A program made the position numbers and the translations under genes. Under the pieces are notes generated by a model. That model was not told where the DNA came from and did not search any database. It worked only from the letters and a program-made list of their open reading frames with translations. A stretch of 64,000 nt of DNA from Rhodanobacter sp. Lineage in GTDB: Bacteria > Pseudomonadota > Gammaproteobacteria > Xanthomonadales > Rhodanobacteraceae. The stretch covers positions 1 through 64,000 of the forward strand of contig JANJTA010000034.1 of NCBI GenBank assembly GCA_024711345.1, read 5' to 3'. This document shows positions 1 to 9,728 of this stretch, piece by piece (the first letter of the stretch is position 1; every line of letters begins with the position of its first letter).

Positions 1-132
1 GACGGCCTTCATGACGGACTGGTTCAGGCGGTGCAGGTCGTTCGCAACCATGCGGATCATTGCCTGCTGATCGGCGGTCATTGCCGATGCCTGTTCTTCT
101 GCGCGTTCCTTGACTCGGGTCTGGGGTGTCAT
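1..132 (-). CDS. Hypothetical protein, N-terminal part only
   Basis: Forty-four codons run from an ATG at 132 off the left edge of the window. The start is supported by an AGGAG Shine-Dalgarno sequence seven bases upstream; the ATG at 137 in another frame closes after one codon. The visible part is hydrophilic and helical-looking, with many Glu, Gln and Met residues and no signal peptide or membrane segment. I do not recognise the family. It is transcribed in the same direction as aceA and aceB but is separated from aceA by a large hairpin repeat, so it is probably a separate unit. Confidence 0.6.
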   Translation of the reverse strand, partial: MTPQTRVKERAEEQASAMTADQQAMIRMVANDLHRLNQSVMKAV

Positions 133-168
133 TGCATTTCTCCTCTTATAATGCGGGGTTCTTGAAGC

Positions 169-286
169 ACCTCCCCCTTGAGGGGGAGGTCGCAGCGTAG
201 CTGCGGGTGGGGGTGAACCTTTAGCGGTTGCGAAGGTCACCCCACCCCGGCACATGCGTGCCGACCCTCCCCCTCGAGGGGAGGGT
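169..286. repeat. Composite GC-rich hairpin repeat, likely aceA terminator
   Basis: Three hairpins stand in a row inside a larger inverted repeat. The first has arms ACCTCCCCC (169-177) and GGGGGAGGT (182-190) around TTGA. The second is CGCAGC-GTA-GCTGCG (191-205). The third has arms ACCCTCCCC (264-272) and GGGGAGGGT (278-286). Between them GGGTGGGGGTGA near 205 pairs imperfectly with TCACCCCACCCC near 237-248. The block lies just beyond the aceA stop at 294. Related degenerate blocks occur at 33035-33140, near 38490, and at the right edge of the window, so it looks like a dispersed intergenic family. Confidence 0.7.
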
Positions 287-293
287 GCGATCC

Positions 294-1586
<1,293 letters not shown>

Positions 1587-1631
1587 GGCGTGGCTCCGTA
1601 GCGAAAGTCTGGATGGCTCGGTTCGAGCGGA

Positions 1632-3227
<1,596 letters not shown>

Positions 3228-3366
3228 GGGGGTGCTCCGGGTCGGGATGACTCGAAGCTAGGCAGGAACAGAGTATTTGACAAAGTGAATGTTTCAATCA
3301 TTACTATGAGCATAATTAATGCTAAGTCCAACCCATTGAATAGCTTTGGTAGACGGGCCAGTTGCC
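3228..3366. promoter_or_regulatory. Divergent aceB / LysR control region with dyad
   Basis: This AT-rich stretch separates two divergent genes, the classic place for a LysR-type regulator to bind. It contains the dyad AGCAT-AATTA-ATGCT at 3309-3323 (five-base arms, five-base centre), which fits the T-N11-A style of LysR operators. A TTGACA-like hexamer lies around 3278-3283, but no well-spaced -10 follows it, so I do not call a specific promoter. Assignment of the dyad to the adjacent regulator is inference from position. Confidence 0.45.
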
Positions 3367-4389
3367 ATGCTGAACAAGCCGAAAAAATTGCGCCGCAGCG
3401 CAACAAAAAAGCGTGGCGTGGGCGAGCCCGCCGACGAGGCCGGCGGCCGCTTCTACTACAAGGGCAACCGCCACAAGCAGCTGCGCGCCTTCGTCAGCGT
3501 GGTCAAGCTGGGTACCCTGACCCGCGCTGCCGAGGCGCTGTACCTGTCGCAACCCACCATCAGCCTGCAGCTGCAGGCGCTGGAGCGGGAGCTGGGCGTG
3601 AGCTTGCTGGAACGCCGCCGCCGCCGCATCAACCTCACCGACGCCGGCGAGGCGCTGTACGAGATGGCGCGGCCGCTGGTCGAGGGCTGGGATACGCTCG
3701 ACCGCGACTTCCAGGCCCGGGTGCAGGGCCTGCAGGCCGGCCGGCTGACCATCGCCGCCGGCACCTCGACCATCCAGTACCTCTTGCCTGACCTGGTGCG
3801 CCGCTACCGCGAGCGTTTTCCCGCCGTGCGCCTGCAGCTGGCCAACGTCACCGGCAAGGATGGCATGGCGCTGCTGCGCGCGGACGAGGCCGACTTCGCG
3901 GTGGGCTCGCTGCTGGACGTGCCCAACGACATCGCCTGGGCGCCGGTGCAGCACTACGATCCGATGTTGATCATGCCGCCGGACCATCCGCTGGCGGCGA
4001 AGGAGAAGATCACGCTGGAGGACATCTCGCCATACGGCCTGATCCTGCCGCCGCAGCGGCTGTCCACCTACCGCCTGGTCGACCTGGTGTTCCAGCAGCG
4101 CCAGGTGCCGTACCACGTGGCGATCGAGGTGGGCGGCTGGGACGTGATCAAGGAGTACGTGGCGATGGGCATGGGCATCTCGATCGTCACCGGCATCTGC
4201 ATCACCGCCGCCGATCACGCGCAGCTCGCCGTGCGCAACATGAAGCAGTACTTCCCGCAGCGCAGCTACGGCGTGGTGATGCGCAAGGGCAAGTTCCTCA
4301 GCACCGAGGCGCGCGCCTTCGTGGACCTGATCCGGCCCGGGCTGCTGACCCATCGCGATTACGACGAGCCGGGGCATTCGGGGCGTTGA
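3367..4389 (+). CDS. LysR-family regulator, probably of the glyoxylate bypass
   Basis: A 340-residue DNA-binding transcription factor. The winged helix-turn-helix lies roughly at residues 35-95 (LRAFVSVVKLGTLTRAAEAL followed by LSQPTISLQLQALERELG), and the rest is the two-lobed effector-binding domain with the typical late motif GMGISIVTG. The N-terminal 30 residues are a basic, Lys- and Arg-rich extension. I chose the ATG at 3367; a TTG at 3346 is the alternative. Its divergent position from aceB suggests control of aceB-aceA, as in other proteobacteria where LysR-type proteins flank catabolic operons. The inducer is not evident. Confidence 0.85.
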   Translation: MLNKPKKLRRSATKKRGVGEPADEAGGRFYYKGNRHKQLRAFVSVVKLGTLTRAAEALYLSQPTISLQLQALERELGVSLLERRRRRINLTDAGEALYEMARPLVEGWDTLDRDFQARVQGLQAGRLTIAAGTSTIQYLLPDLVRRYRERFPAVRLQLANVTGKDGMALLRADEADFAVGSLLDVPNDIAWAPVQHYDPMLIMPPDHPLAAKEKITLEDISPYGLILPPQRLSTYRLVDLVFQQRQVPYHVAIEVGGWDVIKEYVAMGMGISIVTGICITAADHAQLAVRNMKQYFPQRSYGVVMRKGKFLSTEARAFVDLIRPGLLTHRDYDEPGHSGR

Positions 4390-4452
4390 GCAACCGCCCC
4401 GCGGCGCGGCGGAAACGCCCGTTCCAGTCCTGAATCGGTCGCCGCGTGGCGA

Positions 4453-5049
4453 TCAGACGTTGCGGTGCTTGCCCCGGAACGGCGCGTAGAACGAGCGCAG
4501 GCGGGCGAGATCCGCTTCCATGTCGGCGCTGGTGTCGAACAGTGGGCCGAGCCGGATGGTCTTGTCGGGGTAGTGGAACGCGACCGGGAAGATCGGCACG
4601 CCGGCCTCGTGGGCGATGCGCCAGAAGCCACTCTTCCAGCGTTGCACCGGCTTGCGCGTGCCTTCCGGCGCGATGCCCAGCCAGAGTTTTTCGCGTTGGC
4701 GGAACTGGTCGATCATCTGCCCGACCACGCCTTGCGCGCTGCCGCGATCAATCGCCATGCCGCCGAGCCGGCGCAGCAGACTGCCCAGCGGCCAGAAGAA
4801 CAGTTCCCGCTTGCCCATGAAGTGCACGTCGGCCCCGATCGCCACCTTGATCAGCAGCCCCCACACCCCGTCCCACCAGGACGAATGCGGCGCGGCGATC
4901 AGCACCAGCTTCGGCACATCGGGAAACTCGCCGGCCAGGCTCCAGCCGCACAGGCGCAGCACCGTTCGACAGGCCTTGCGTTGCCAGCCGTCGCGCAGCC
5001 TGGGCATTTGCGCCGGCAACTGGTCCGGCGTGAACAGGCGTGCCCTCAT
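4453..5049 (-). CDS. PlsC-like lysophospholipid acyltransferase family protein
   Basis: A 198-residue protein with the acyltransferase HX4D motif (His55 to Asp60, HSSWWD) and the later block EGTRKP, which binds the phosphate of the glycerophosphate acceptor in this family. This points to transfer of an acyl chain to a lysophospholipid or related acceptor at the inner membrane face. It is shorter than E. coli PlsC (245) and resembles the short proteobacterial group usually named only as 1-acyl-sn-glycerol-3-phosphate acyltransferase. Its ATG overlaps the arfB stop in an ATGA, so translation is probably coupled. Confidence 0.8.
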   Translation of the reverse strand: MRARLFTPDQLPAQMPRLRDGWQRKACRTVLRLCGWSLAGEFPDVPKLVLIAAPHSSWWDGVWGLLIKVAIGADVHFMGKRELFFWPLGSLLRRLGGMAIDRGSAQGVVGQMIDQFRQREKLWLGIAPEGTRKPVQRWKSGFWRIAHEAGVPIFPVAFHYPDKTIRLGPLFDTSADMEADLARLRSFYAPFRGKHRNV

Positions 5050-5468
5050 TCGAAGTCCGCTTTGCGCGAACGCGTCTGCTTGATCCTGCCGCGCTGCTGC
5101 TTGCCGGCCAGGCGGCGTTCCTTGGAAGCGCGCGTCGGCTTGGTGGCCACGCGCTTCTTTGGCGGCAGCAGCGCGCCGCGGACCAGTTCGGCCAGCCGTT
5201 CGCGCACGTCGTCGCGGTTGCGCCCCTGATCGCGAAAGCGGCGACCCTGGATCACCAGCACACCCTCGGCGGTGAGCCGGCGATCGCGCCGGGCCAGCAG
5301 CCGCGCGCGCACTTCGTCCGGCAGCGACGGCGAGCGCGCCACGTCGAAGCGCAACTCCACCGCGCTCTCGGTGCGGTTCACGTGCTGCCCGCCGGGGCCG
5401 TCCGCGCGCAGGAAGCGCTCGATCAGTTCGGATTCCGGCAGGGACAAGGTGCGGCTGATGGTCAGCAT
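5046..5468 (-). CDS. arfB: Alternative ribosome-rescue factor, peptidyl-tRNA hydrolase ArfB
   Basis: Releases nascent chains from ribosomes stalled without a stop codon. The 140-residue protein has the release-factor GGQ motif at residues 26-28 in the context DGPGGQHVNR, and a Lys/Arg-rich C-terminal tail (KERRLAGKQQRGRIKQTRSR) that in E. coli ArfB threads the empty mRNA channel. It lacks the codon-recognition domains of RF1/RF2, which separates it from true release factors. It overlaps the downstream acyltransferase by four bases. Confidence 0.93.
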   Translation of the reverse strand: MLTISRTLSLPESELIERFLRADGPGGQHVNRTESAVELRFDVARSPSLPDEVRARLLARRDRRLTAEGVLVIQGRRFRDQGRNRDDVRERLAELVRGALLPPKKRVATKPTRASKERRLAGKQQRGRIKQTRSRKADFE

Positions 5469-5510
5469 GGTGGGAAGTGTAGGGGATCGAATCGGTGGGC
5501 CGAAACGGGG

Positions 5511-5528
5511 CCGCCAGCGGGCTCTTAC
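5511..5528 (-). repeat. Degenerate half REP element at the truC stop codon
   Basis: Read on the minus strand this is GTAAGAGCCCGCTGGCGG, which matches the head of the REP at 6262 in 17 of 18 positions. The single difference (A for G at the fourth base) turns the GTAG head into GTAA, and that TAA is the truC stop codon. No second arm is visible downstream, so this is a singlet or decayed copy. Confidence 0.65.
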
Positions 5529-6232
5529 GGGTTTGGCAGCGCCGTCGACCAGCCGAAGTGTTCCAGCAGTTCCGCAAACGCCGCATCCAGCGGCGCCTCG
5601 ATCTCCATCGCGGCAGCCGTGACCGGATGCGCAAAGCGCAATCGCCACGCATGCAACAGCATCCGATGGCAGCCGAAGTGCTGCTTGTACAGCCGGTTGT
5701 GGTCGCCGCGGCCATGCTGGCAATCGCCGATCACCGGGTGGTGGAGGTGCGCCAGGTGCTTGCGGATCTGGCGGAAGCGGCCGGTCTCCGGCTCGGCCAG
5801 CAGTAGCGCATAGCGCTGCTGCGGATAGCGTCCCAGCGCGATCGGCACCTCGACCGTGGCGAGGCGTCGGTAGCACGTGCGCGCCTCGTGGCGCGGGCCG
5901 GTCTCGCGCGAGCCGGGCAGCGGGTAGTCGATCGTGCCCTCGGCCGGCTCGGGCCAGCCGCGTACCACCACCAGATATTGCTTGTGCACCGCGCGCGCCA
6001 TGAACTGCTCGCCCAGCGCGGCGGCGACTTCCTTGCTGCGCGCCGCCAGCAGCACGCCGCTGGTGGCGCGGTCGAGCCGGTGCGCCAGATACATGCTGTC
6101 GCCGAGCTGTTCGCGCAGCAGGTCGATCAGAAACGCCTCGGCGTTGCCCACCATCTTCGAGCGGTGCACGGCGAGGTTCGCGGGCTTGTTCACCGCGATC
6201 AGCGCATCGTCCTGGTAGAGGATGTCGAGCAT
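5525..6232 (-). CDS. truC: tRNA pseudouridine(65) synthase
   Basis: Isomerises uridine 65 of certain tRNAs to pseudouridine. The 235-residue protein belongs to the RluA family: the catalytic motif HRLDRATSG lies near residues 51-59 with its aspartate, followed by the conserved RYALLLAEPETGRFRQIRKHLAHL region and the HPVIGD block. Within the family it matches E. coli TruC best, from the opening ILYQDDALIAVNKP to the closing FGW. The stop codon is formed by a degenerate REP element. It lies downstream of ubiB across a full REP doublet. Confidence 0.9.
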   Translation of the reverse strand: MLDILYQDDALIAVNKPANLAVHRSKMVGNAEAFLIDLLREQLGDSMYLAHRLDRATSGVLLAARSKEVAAALGEQFMARAVHKQYLVVVRGWPEPAEGTIDYPLPGSRETGPRHEARTCYRRLATVEVPIALGRYPQQRYALLLAEPETGRFRQIRKHLAHLHHPVIGDCQHGRGDHNRLYKQHFGCHRMLLHAWRLRFAHPVTAAAMEIEAPLDAAFAELLEHFGWSTALPNP

Positions 6233-6261
6233 GTGTGTCCGGGCTTCCGCGTGAGTTTCTG

Positions 6262-6335
6262 GTAGGAGCCCGCTGGCGGGCGATGCTTTTCACGGAAGCG
6301 GAAGCGAAGGGCATCGCCCGCCAGCGGGCTCCTGC
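6262..6335. repeat. GTAG-type REP doublet between ubiB and truC
   Basis: Two inverted 25-base units face each other: GTAGGAGCCCGCTGGCGG and onward at 6262-6286, and its reverse complement at 6311-6335 with one mismatch in the head. Each unit is itself a short hairpin (GCCCGC/GCGGGC). The 24-base centre is unrelated to the centres of the other two copies. The right end lies 10 bases past the ubiB stop. Such paired elements are mobilised in trans by RAYT-type tyrosine transposases; none is encoded in this window. Confidence 0.85.
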
Positions 6336-6345
6336 GGGATGGGGA

Positions 6346-7995
6346 TCAGCGCGAGCGCGGCCAGCCGATCGCGAACGCCAGCAGACCGGCGAGGCCGGCG
6401 CCCAGCGGCAGCCAGAAGCCGTGTTGCGGCGCCAGCGTCCACAGCAAAGTGGCGCAGAGCAGCAGTGTGCCGCCGAGCAGGCCGCCGGCGAGTAGCCGGT
6501 GCTGGCGCCGTGCGTTGTCCTGCAGCAGCTTGAGCTCGGCGGGGTCGGCCGGCGTGCGCTGTTCGCCGCGCGCGGCCTGGCGCAGCGCGTCGCGCACCAG
6601 GGCGGGGAACTGCGGCGCCTCATGCAGCCATTCCGGCAATTGCCGGCGCACTTCGCGCAGGGTGCGCCGCACGCTGTAGCGCTCGCGCAGGATGCGTTTC
6701 AGCACCGGATGCGCCACTGCCCAGATGTCGATCTCCGGGTCGAGCATGCGGCCCACGCCCTCGATGTTGAGCAGGGTTTTCTGCAGCAGGATCAGCTGCG
6801 GTTGCAGGGTGAGCTGGAAGCGGCGCGCAGTCTGGAACAGCTTCACCACCAGCTCGGCCAGCGAGATCTGCGCCAGCGGCCGGGTAAAGTACGGCTCGCA
6901 CACCGTGCGCACCGCCGCTTCCAGCTCGTCCAGGCGCACGTCGGCCGGCATCCAGCCGGCGTCCACGTGCAGCTTGGCGATGCGCGCGTAGTCGCGCTCG
7001 AACAGCGCGATGAAGTTCTGCGCCAGCCAGTACTGGTCGGCCTCGGGCAGCGAACCCATGATGCCGAAGTCCAGCGCGATGAAGCGCGGCTCGCGTACGC
7101 GTGCCGGGTCGACCCAGATGTTGCCGGGGTGGGCGTCGGCGTGGAAGAAGTTGTCGCGGAATACCTGCTCGTAGAACACCCGCACGCCCTTGGCGGCCAG
7201 CGCCTTGCGGTCGAGTCCGGCGGCGTCGATCGCGGCGATGTCGTCCGCGCTGATGCCGTGCACGCGCTCCAGCGTCAGCACCCGCGCGCTGGTCAGTTCC
7301 CAGTGCACCTCGGGCACGTAGAGATCCACGCCGCTGGCGAAGTTGCGCTTGAGCAGGCTGGCACTGGCGCCTTCGCGCTGCAGGTCCAGTTCGTTCTCCA
7401 GCATCTTCTCCACTTCCGCCACGACGTCCAGCGGGCGGATCTTGTCGGCGTTCGGGTGCCAGCGCTGGGCCAGCTCGCCCAGCGAGCGCAGCAGCTTCAC
7501 GTCGCGGGCGATCTGCGCGTCGATGCCGGGGCGCAGCACCTTCACCACCACCGCGCGGCCGTCGTGCAGGGCGGCGGCGTGCACCTGGGCGATCGAGGCG
7601 GAGGCCAGCGGGGTTTCGTCGAACTGGGCGTATAGACGGCCAATTGGCGATTTCAGTTCCTGCTCGACGATCGCACGCGCCGCGCTGCCGGGGAACGGCG
7701 CGACCTGGTCCTGCAACAGGGCCAGTTCGTCGGCGATATCCGCCGGCACCAGGTCGCGGCGGGTGGACAGCACCTGGCCGGCCTTGACGAAGATCGGGCC
7801 GAGTTCGGTCAGCGCCAGCCGCAGCCGCTCGCCGCGTGGCAGTCGCGCGGCGTCCGCGCGCGGGCGCGCCAGCAGCGGTCGCAGCAGCTTCAGCGGGCGA
7901 TACAGGTGGGCGGCATCGACCAGCTCGTCGAGCCGCCAGGCCAGCAGCACCGAGGCTACCCGCAGCAGGCGCGGCACCACCTTCAGCGGCGTCAC
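6346..7995 (-). CDS. ubiB: UbiB, ABC1-family atypical kinase of ubiquinone biosynthesis
   Basis: Supports ubiquinone synthesis as an ATPase/kinase-like accessory of the Ubi complex, probably by extracting lipid intermediates from the membrane. The 549-residue protein has the family KxGQ motif (K71 to Q74, inside [14 protein letters not shown]), an Ala-rich nucleotide loop around ASASIAQVH, and the kinase-like segments [12 protein letters not shown] and ALDFGIMG. Two hydrophobic helices at about 500-545 anchor it, as in E. coli UbiB (546 residues). Its start overlaps the ubiJ stop in an ATGA, so the two are translationally coupled. Confidence 0.95.
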   Translation of the reverse strand: MTPLKVVPRLLRVASVLLAWRLDELVDAAHLYRPLKLLRPLLARPRADAARLPRGERLRLALTELGPIFVKAGQVLSTRRDLVPADIADELALLQDQVAPFPGSAARAIVEQELKSPIGRLYAQFDETPLASASIAQVHAAALHDGRAVVVKVLRPGIDAQIARDVKLLRSLGELAQRWHPNADKIRPLDVVAEVEKMLENELDLQREGASASLLKRNFASGVDLYVPEVHWELTSARVLTLERVHGISADDIAAIDAAGLDRKALAAKGVRVFYEQVFRDNFFHADAHPGNIWVDPARVREPRFIALDFGIMGSLPEADQYWLAQNFIALFERDYARIAKLHVDAGWMPADVRLDELEAAVRTVCEPYFTRPLAQISLAELVVKLFQTARRFQLTLQPQLILLQKTLLNIEGVGRMLDPEIDIWAVAHPVLKRILRERYSVRRTLREVRRQLPEWLHEAPQFPALVRDALRQAARGEQRTPADPAELKLLQDNARRQHRLLAGGLLGGTLLLCATLLWTLAPQHGFWLPLGAGLAGLLAFAIGWPRSR

Positions 7996-8642
7996 GCGGC
8001 GTTGCCTTGCAGGCGTTGCACCAGCCGCTGCACGCGTGATTCCAGTCGCTCGCTGCGTTCGCGCACCTCGTCCACGCCGTCAAGGAAAGCTTCGACTTCG
8101 CCCGCTGCCATGGCCACGCGTGCCTCGTCGCGCAGCCAGTCGGCGGTGTCCTCGGTGAGGTGGCCGGCGGTGTCGCGGGCATGGGCGAGGCCCTTGCGCA
8201 CCGCCTTGGCCAGCGGCACGCCGAGCACGTCGCCGAAGCTGCGCGCGAACGCCTCCTCGAAATCCGGGGCGAACTTGCCGGCCAGCTTCTCCAGCCGCCG
8301 TGCCAGCTCGGCGTCGCCGGCGATCTCGACCTTGCCCGGCGCGACGCCGTCGTCGTCGCGGCGCAGCAGCATCGCCAGCAGGCTGCCGGGCGTGGCGGCC
8401 ACTTTCAGCTGGCTGTCGTCCTGCGGCGGGCCGACCTTCAGCCGCGCGTCTTCGACGGTCACCGCCAGCGCGAGCTCCGGCCCGCGCAGGTGCAACTGCA
8501 CGCGGCGGCCGTCCAGCGCGGCCAGTTTCCGCTGCGTGTCGGGGTCGAGCGACAGCGCGTGGTTCAGCGCGGTTTCCAGCGCGCGGCCGGCGAGCTTGCG
8601 CAGCGGCTGCGGCAACCAGGAGTTGGGAGTGGCGGCGTTCAT
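7992..8642 (-). CDS. ubiJ: UbiJ, SCP2-domain accessory factor of ubiquinone biosynthesis
   Basis: A 216-residue cytoplasmic protein with an N-terminal sterol-carrier-like fold (about 15-115) and a C-terminal region with a helical, coiled-coil-like end ([23 protein letters not shown]). In E. coli UbiJ (201 residues) binds isoprenoid lipids and scaffolds the aerobic Ubi complex. Sequence identity in this family is low, so the call rests on fold features, length and the direct overlap with ubiB. Unlike the E. coli ubiE-ubiJ-ubiB order, ubiE is about 34 kb away here. Confidence 0.85.
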   Translation of the reverse strand: MNAATPNSWLPQPLRKLAGRALETALNHALSLDPDTQRKLAALDGRRVQLHLRGPELALAVTVEDARLKVGPPQDDSQLKVAATPGSLLAMLLRRDDDGVAPGKVEIAGDAELARRLEKLAGKFAPDFEEAFARSFGDVLGVPLAKAVRKGLAHARDTAGHLTEDTADWLRDEARVAMAAGEVEAFLDGVDEVRERSERLESRVQRLVQRLQGNAA

Positions 8643-8673
8643 CCGCCGATTGTAGCCGTGCCGCTCCTGATCC

Positions 8674-8753
8674 GTCGGAGCCCGCTCGCGGGCGATGGCT
8701 TTTGCAAATCCCGATTCATCCGGGAAAAGCATCGCCCGCGAGCGGGCTCCTAC
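8674..8753. repeat. GTAG-type REP doublet between trmL and ubiJ
   Basis: Outer unit GTCGGAGCCCGCTCGCGGGC and onward from 8674, facing a second unit at 8729-8753 that ends GGGCTCCTAC. On the minus strand the second unit begins GTAGGAGC, and its TAG is the trmL stop codon (8750-8752). The other end lies about 30 bases upstream of the ubiJ start, so the element occupies almost the whole trmL-ubiJ gap and would form a stem in a joint transcript. Confidence 0.85.
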
Positions 8754-9223
8754 AGGTTGGCCGCGGCGCCGCTGAAGCCGAGCTGGCGCCAGGCCTCGTA
8801 GACGGCCACGGCGACCGTGTTCGACAGGTTCAGGCTGCGGCTGTCGGGACGCATCGGCAGGCGCAGGCGGCGCTCGGCGGGAATCGCCTCCAGCACCTCG
8901 GCGGGCAGGCCGGCGGTCTCGCAGCCGAACAGCAGCGCGTCGCCGTCGGCATAGCGGGCGTCGACGTGGGCGACGCTGCCGCGGGTGCTGAAGGCGAACA
9001 CCCGCGGCGTGCCGATCGTGTCGAGGCAGAGCGCCAGGTCGTCGTGCACGGCGACACTGGCGTACTCGTGGTAGTCCAGCCCGGCGCGGCGCAGCCGCGC
9101 ATCGTCGAGAGCGAAGCCGAGCGGCCGGATGAGGTGCAGCGCGGCGCCGGTGTTCGCGCACAGGCGAATCACGTTGCCGGTGTTCGGCGGGATCTCGGGG
9201 CGGAACAGGATGACGTGCAGCAT
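8750..9223 (-). CDS. trmL: tRNA (cytidine(34)-2'-O)-methyltransferase TrmL
   Basis: Methylates the ribose of the wobble base in leucine tRNAs, using S-adenosylmethionine. The 157-residue protein is a minimal SPOUT (trefoil-knot) methyltransferase: N-terminal motif [13 protein letters not shown], middle FGCETAGLP, and C-terminal knot motif [20 protein letters not shown]. Length and motifs match E. coli TrmL (157 residues). The TAG stop is contributed by the GTAG head of the adjoining REP element. Confidence 0.95.
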   Translation of the reverse strand: MLHVILFRPEIPPNTGNVIRLCANTGAALHLIRPLGFALDDARLRRAGLDYHEYASVAVHDDLALCLDTIGTPRVFAFSTRGSVAHVDARYADGDALLFGCETAGLPAEVLEAIPAERRLRLPMRPDSRSLNLSNTVAVAVYEAWRQLGFSGAAANL

Positions 9224-9263
9224 CCGGCCATTATCGCGTGTGCGTGCCCCTTTCGCCGCAGGC

Positions 9264-9467
9264 TCAGCCGCCGGCCGGCGGGCACACCACGCCGTCCGCC
9301 GGCAACGCGCAGCTGGTCGGCGCGGCCAGCAGGATCGCCGCGATGCTGCCGTGGGTGGTGAGCTGCAGCGAGTCCGGGGTGGTGGTCAGCATGCTGCCGA
9401 GGATCAGGCCGCAAACCGCCAGGCAGGCGATGAACAGGCCGTGCAGCATCAAGGTCTCGAATTTCAT
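9264..9467 (-). CDS. Small membrane or exported protein of unknown function
   Basis: Sixty-seven residues from an ATG at 9467, with a GGAGA ribosome-binding site eight bases upstream. The first 27 residues form one hydrophobic helix ([22 protein letters not shown]), and a second weaker hydrophobic stretch follows ([13 protein letters not shown]). The tail carries two cysteines eight residues apart ([10 protein letters not shown]) and ends in Pro and Gly. No family is recognised. It is the first gene of the minus-strand run ahead of trmL, 40 bases away. Confidence 0.55.
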   Translation of the reverse strand: MKFETLMLHGLFIACLAVCGLILGSMLTTTPDSLQLTTHGSIAAILLAAPTSCALPADGVVCPPAGG

Positions 9468-9728
9468 GATTCATGTCTCCGATGAAAAGGGAAGTCCTGC
9501 ACTGCGGATTCAGCAATCCCCATGCCAGACCGCTAGATGGAGGCAAATTACTGATTTTCAACTATAAATGAGATAGACCCTGCCGAGTTCGGGGTTGTCC
9601 GCGGACACTCGCGCCGGCGCCGCCGGACAGCCGGACACCGCGCCGTCGGCCTGTGCCGCAAGTCATTTGCGATGCCTTCGGGGTGCCGCTAGCCTGCGTG
9701 GACTTGTCCGTGAAAAGGAGATTCACCC
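9468..9728. promoter_or_regulatory. Divergent intergenic region with 12-bp palindrome
   Basis: This region lies between the small membrane gene and the M16 peptidase. The left half is AT-rich (about 9540-9575). At 9596-9607 there is a perfect 12-base palindrome TGTCCGCGGACA, and CGGACA recurs twice more within the next 35 bases (about 9626-9638). Such a clustered motif could be an operator for the peptidase gene. An AAAAGGAG ribosome-binding site at 9713-9720 serves the GTG start at 9729. No convincing -35/-10 pair was found. Confidence 0.35.
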
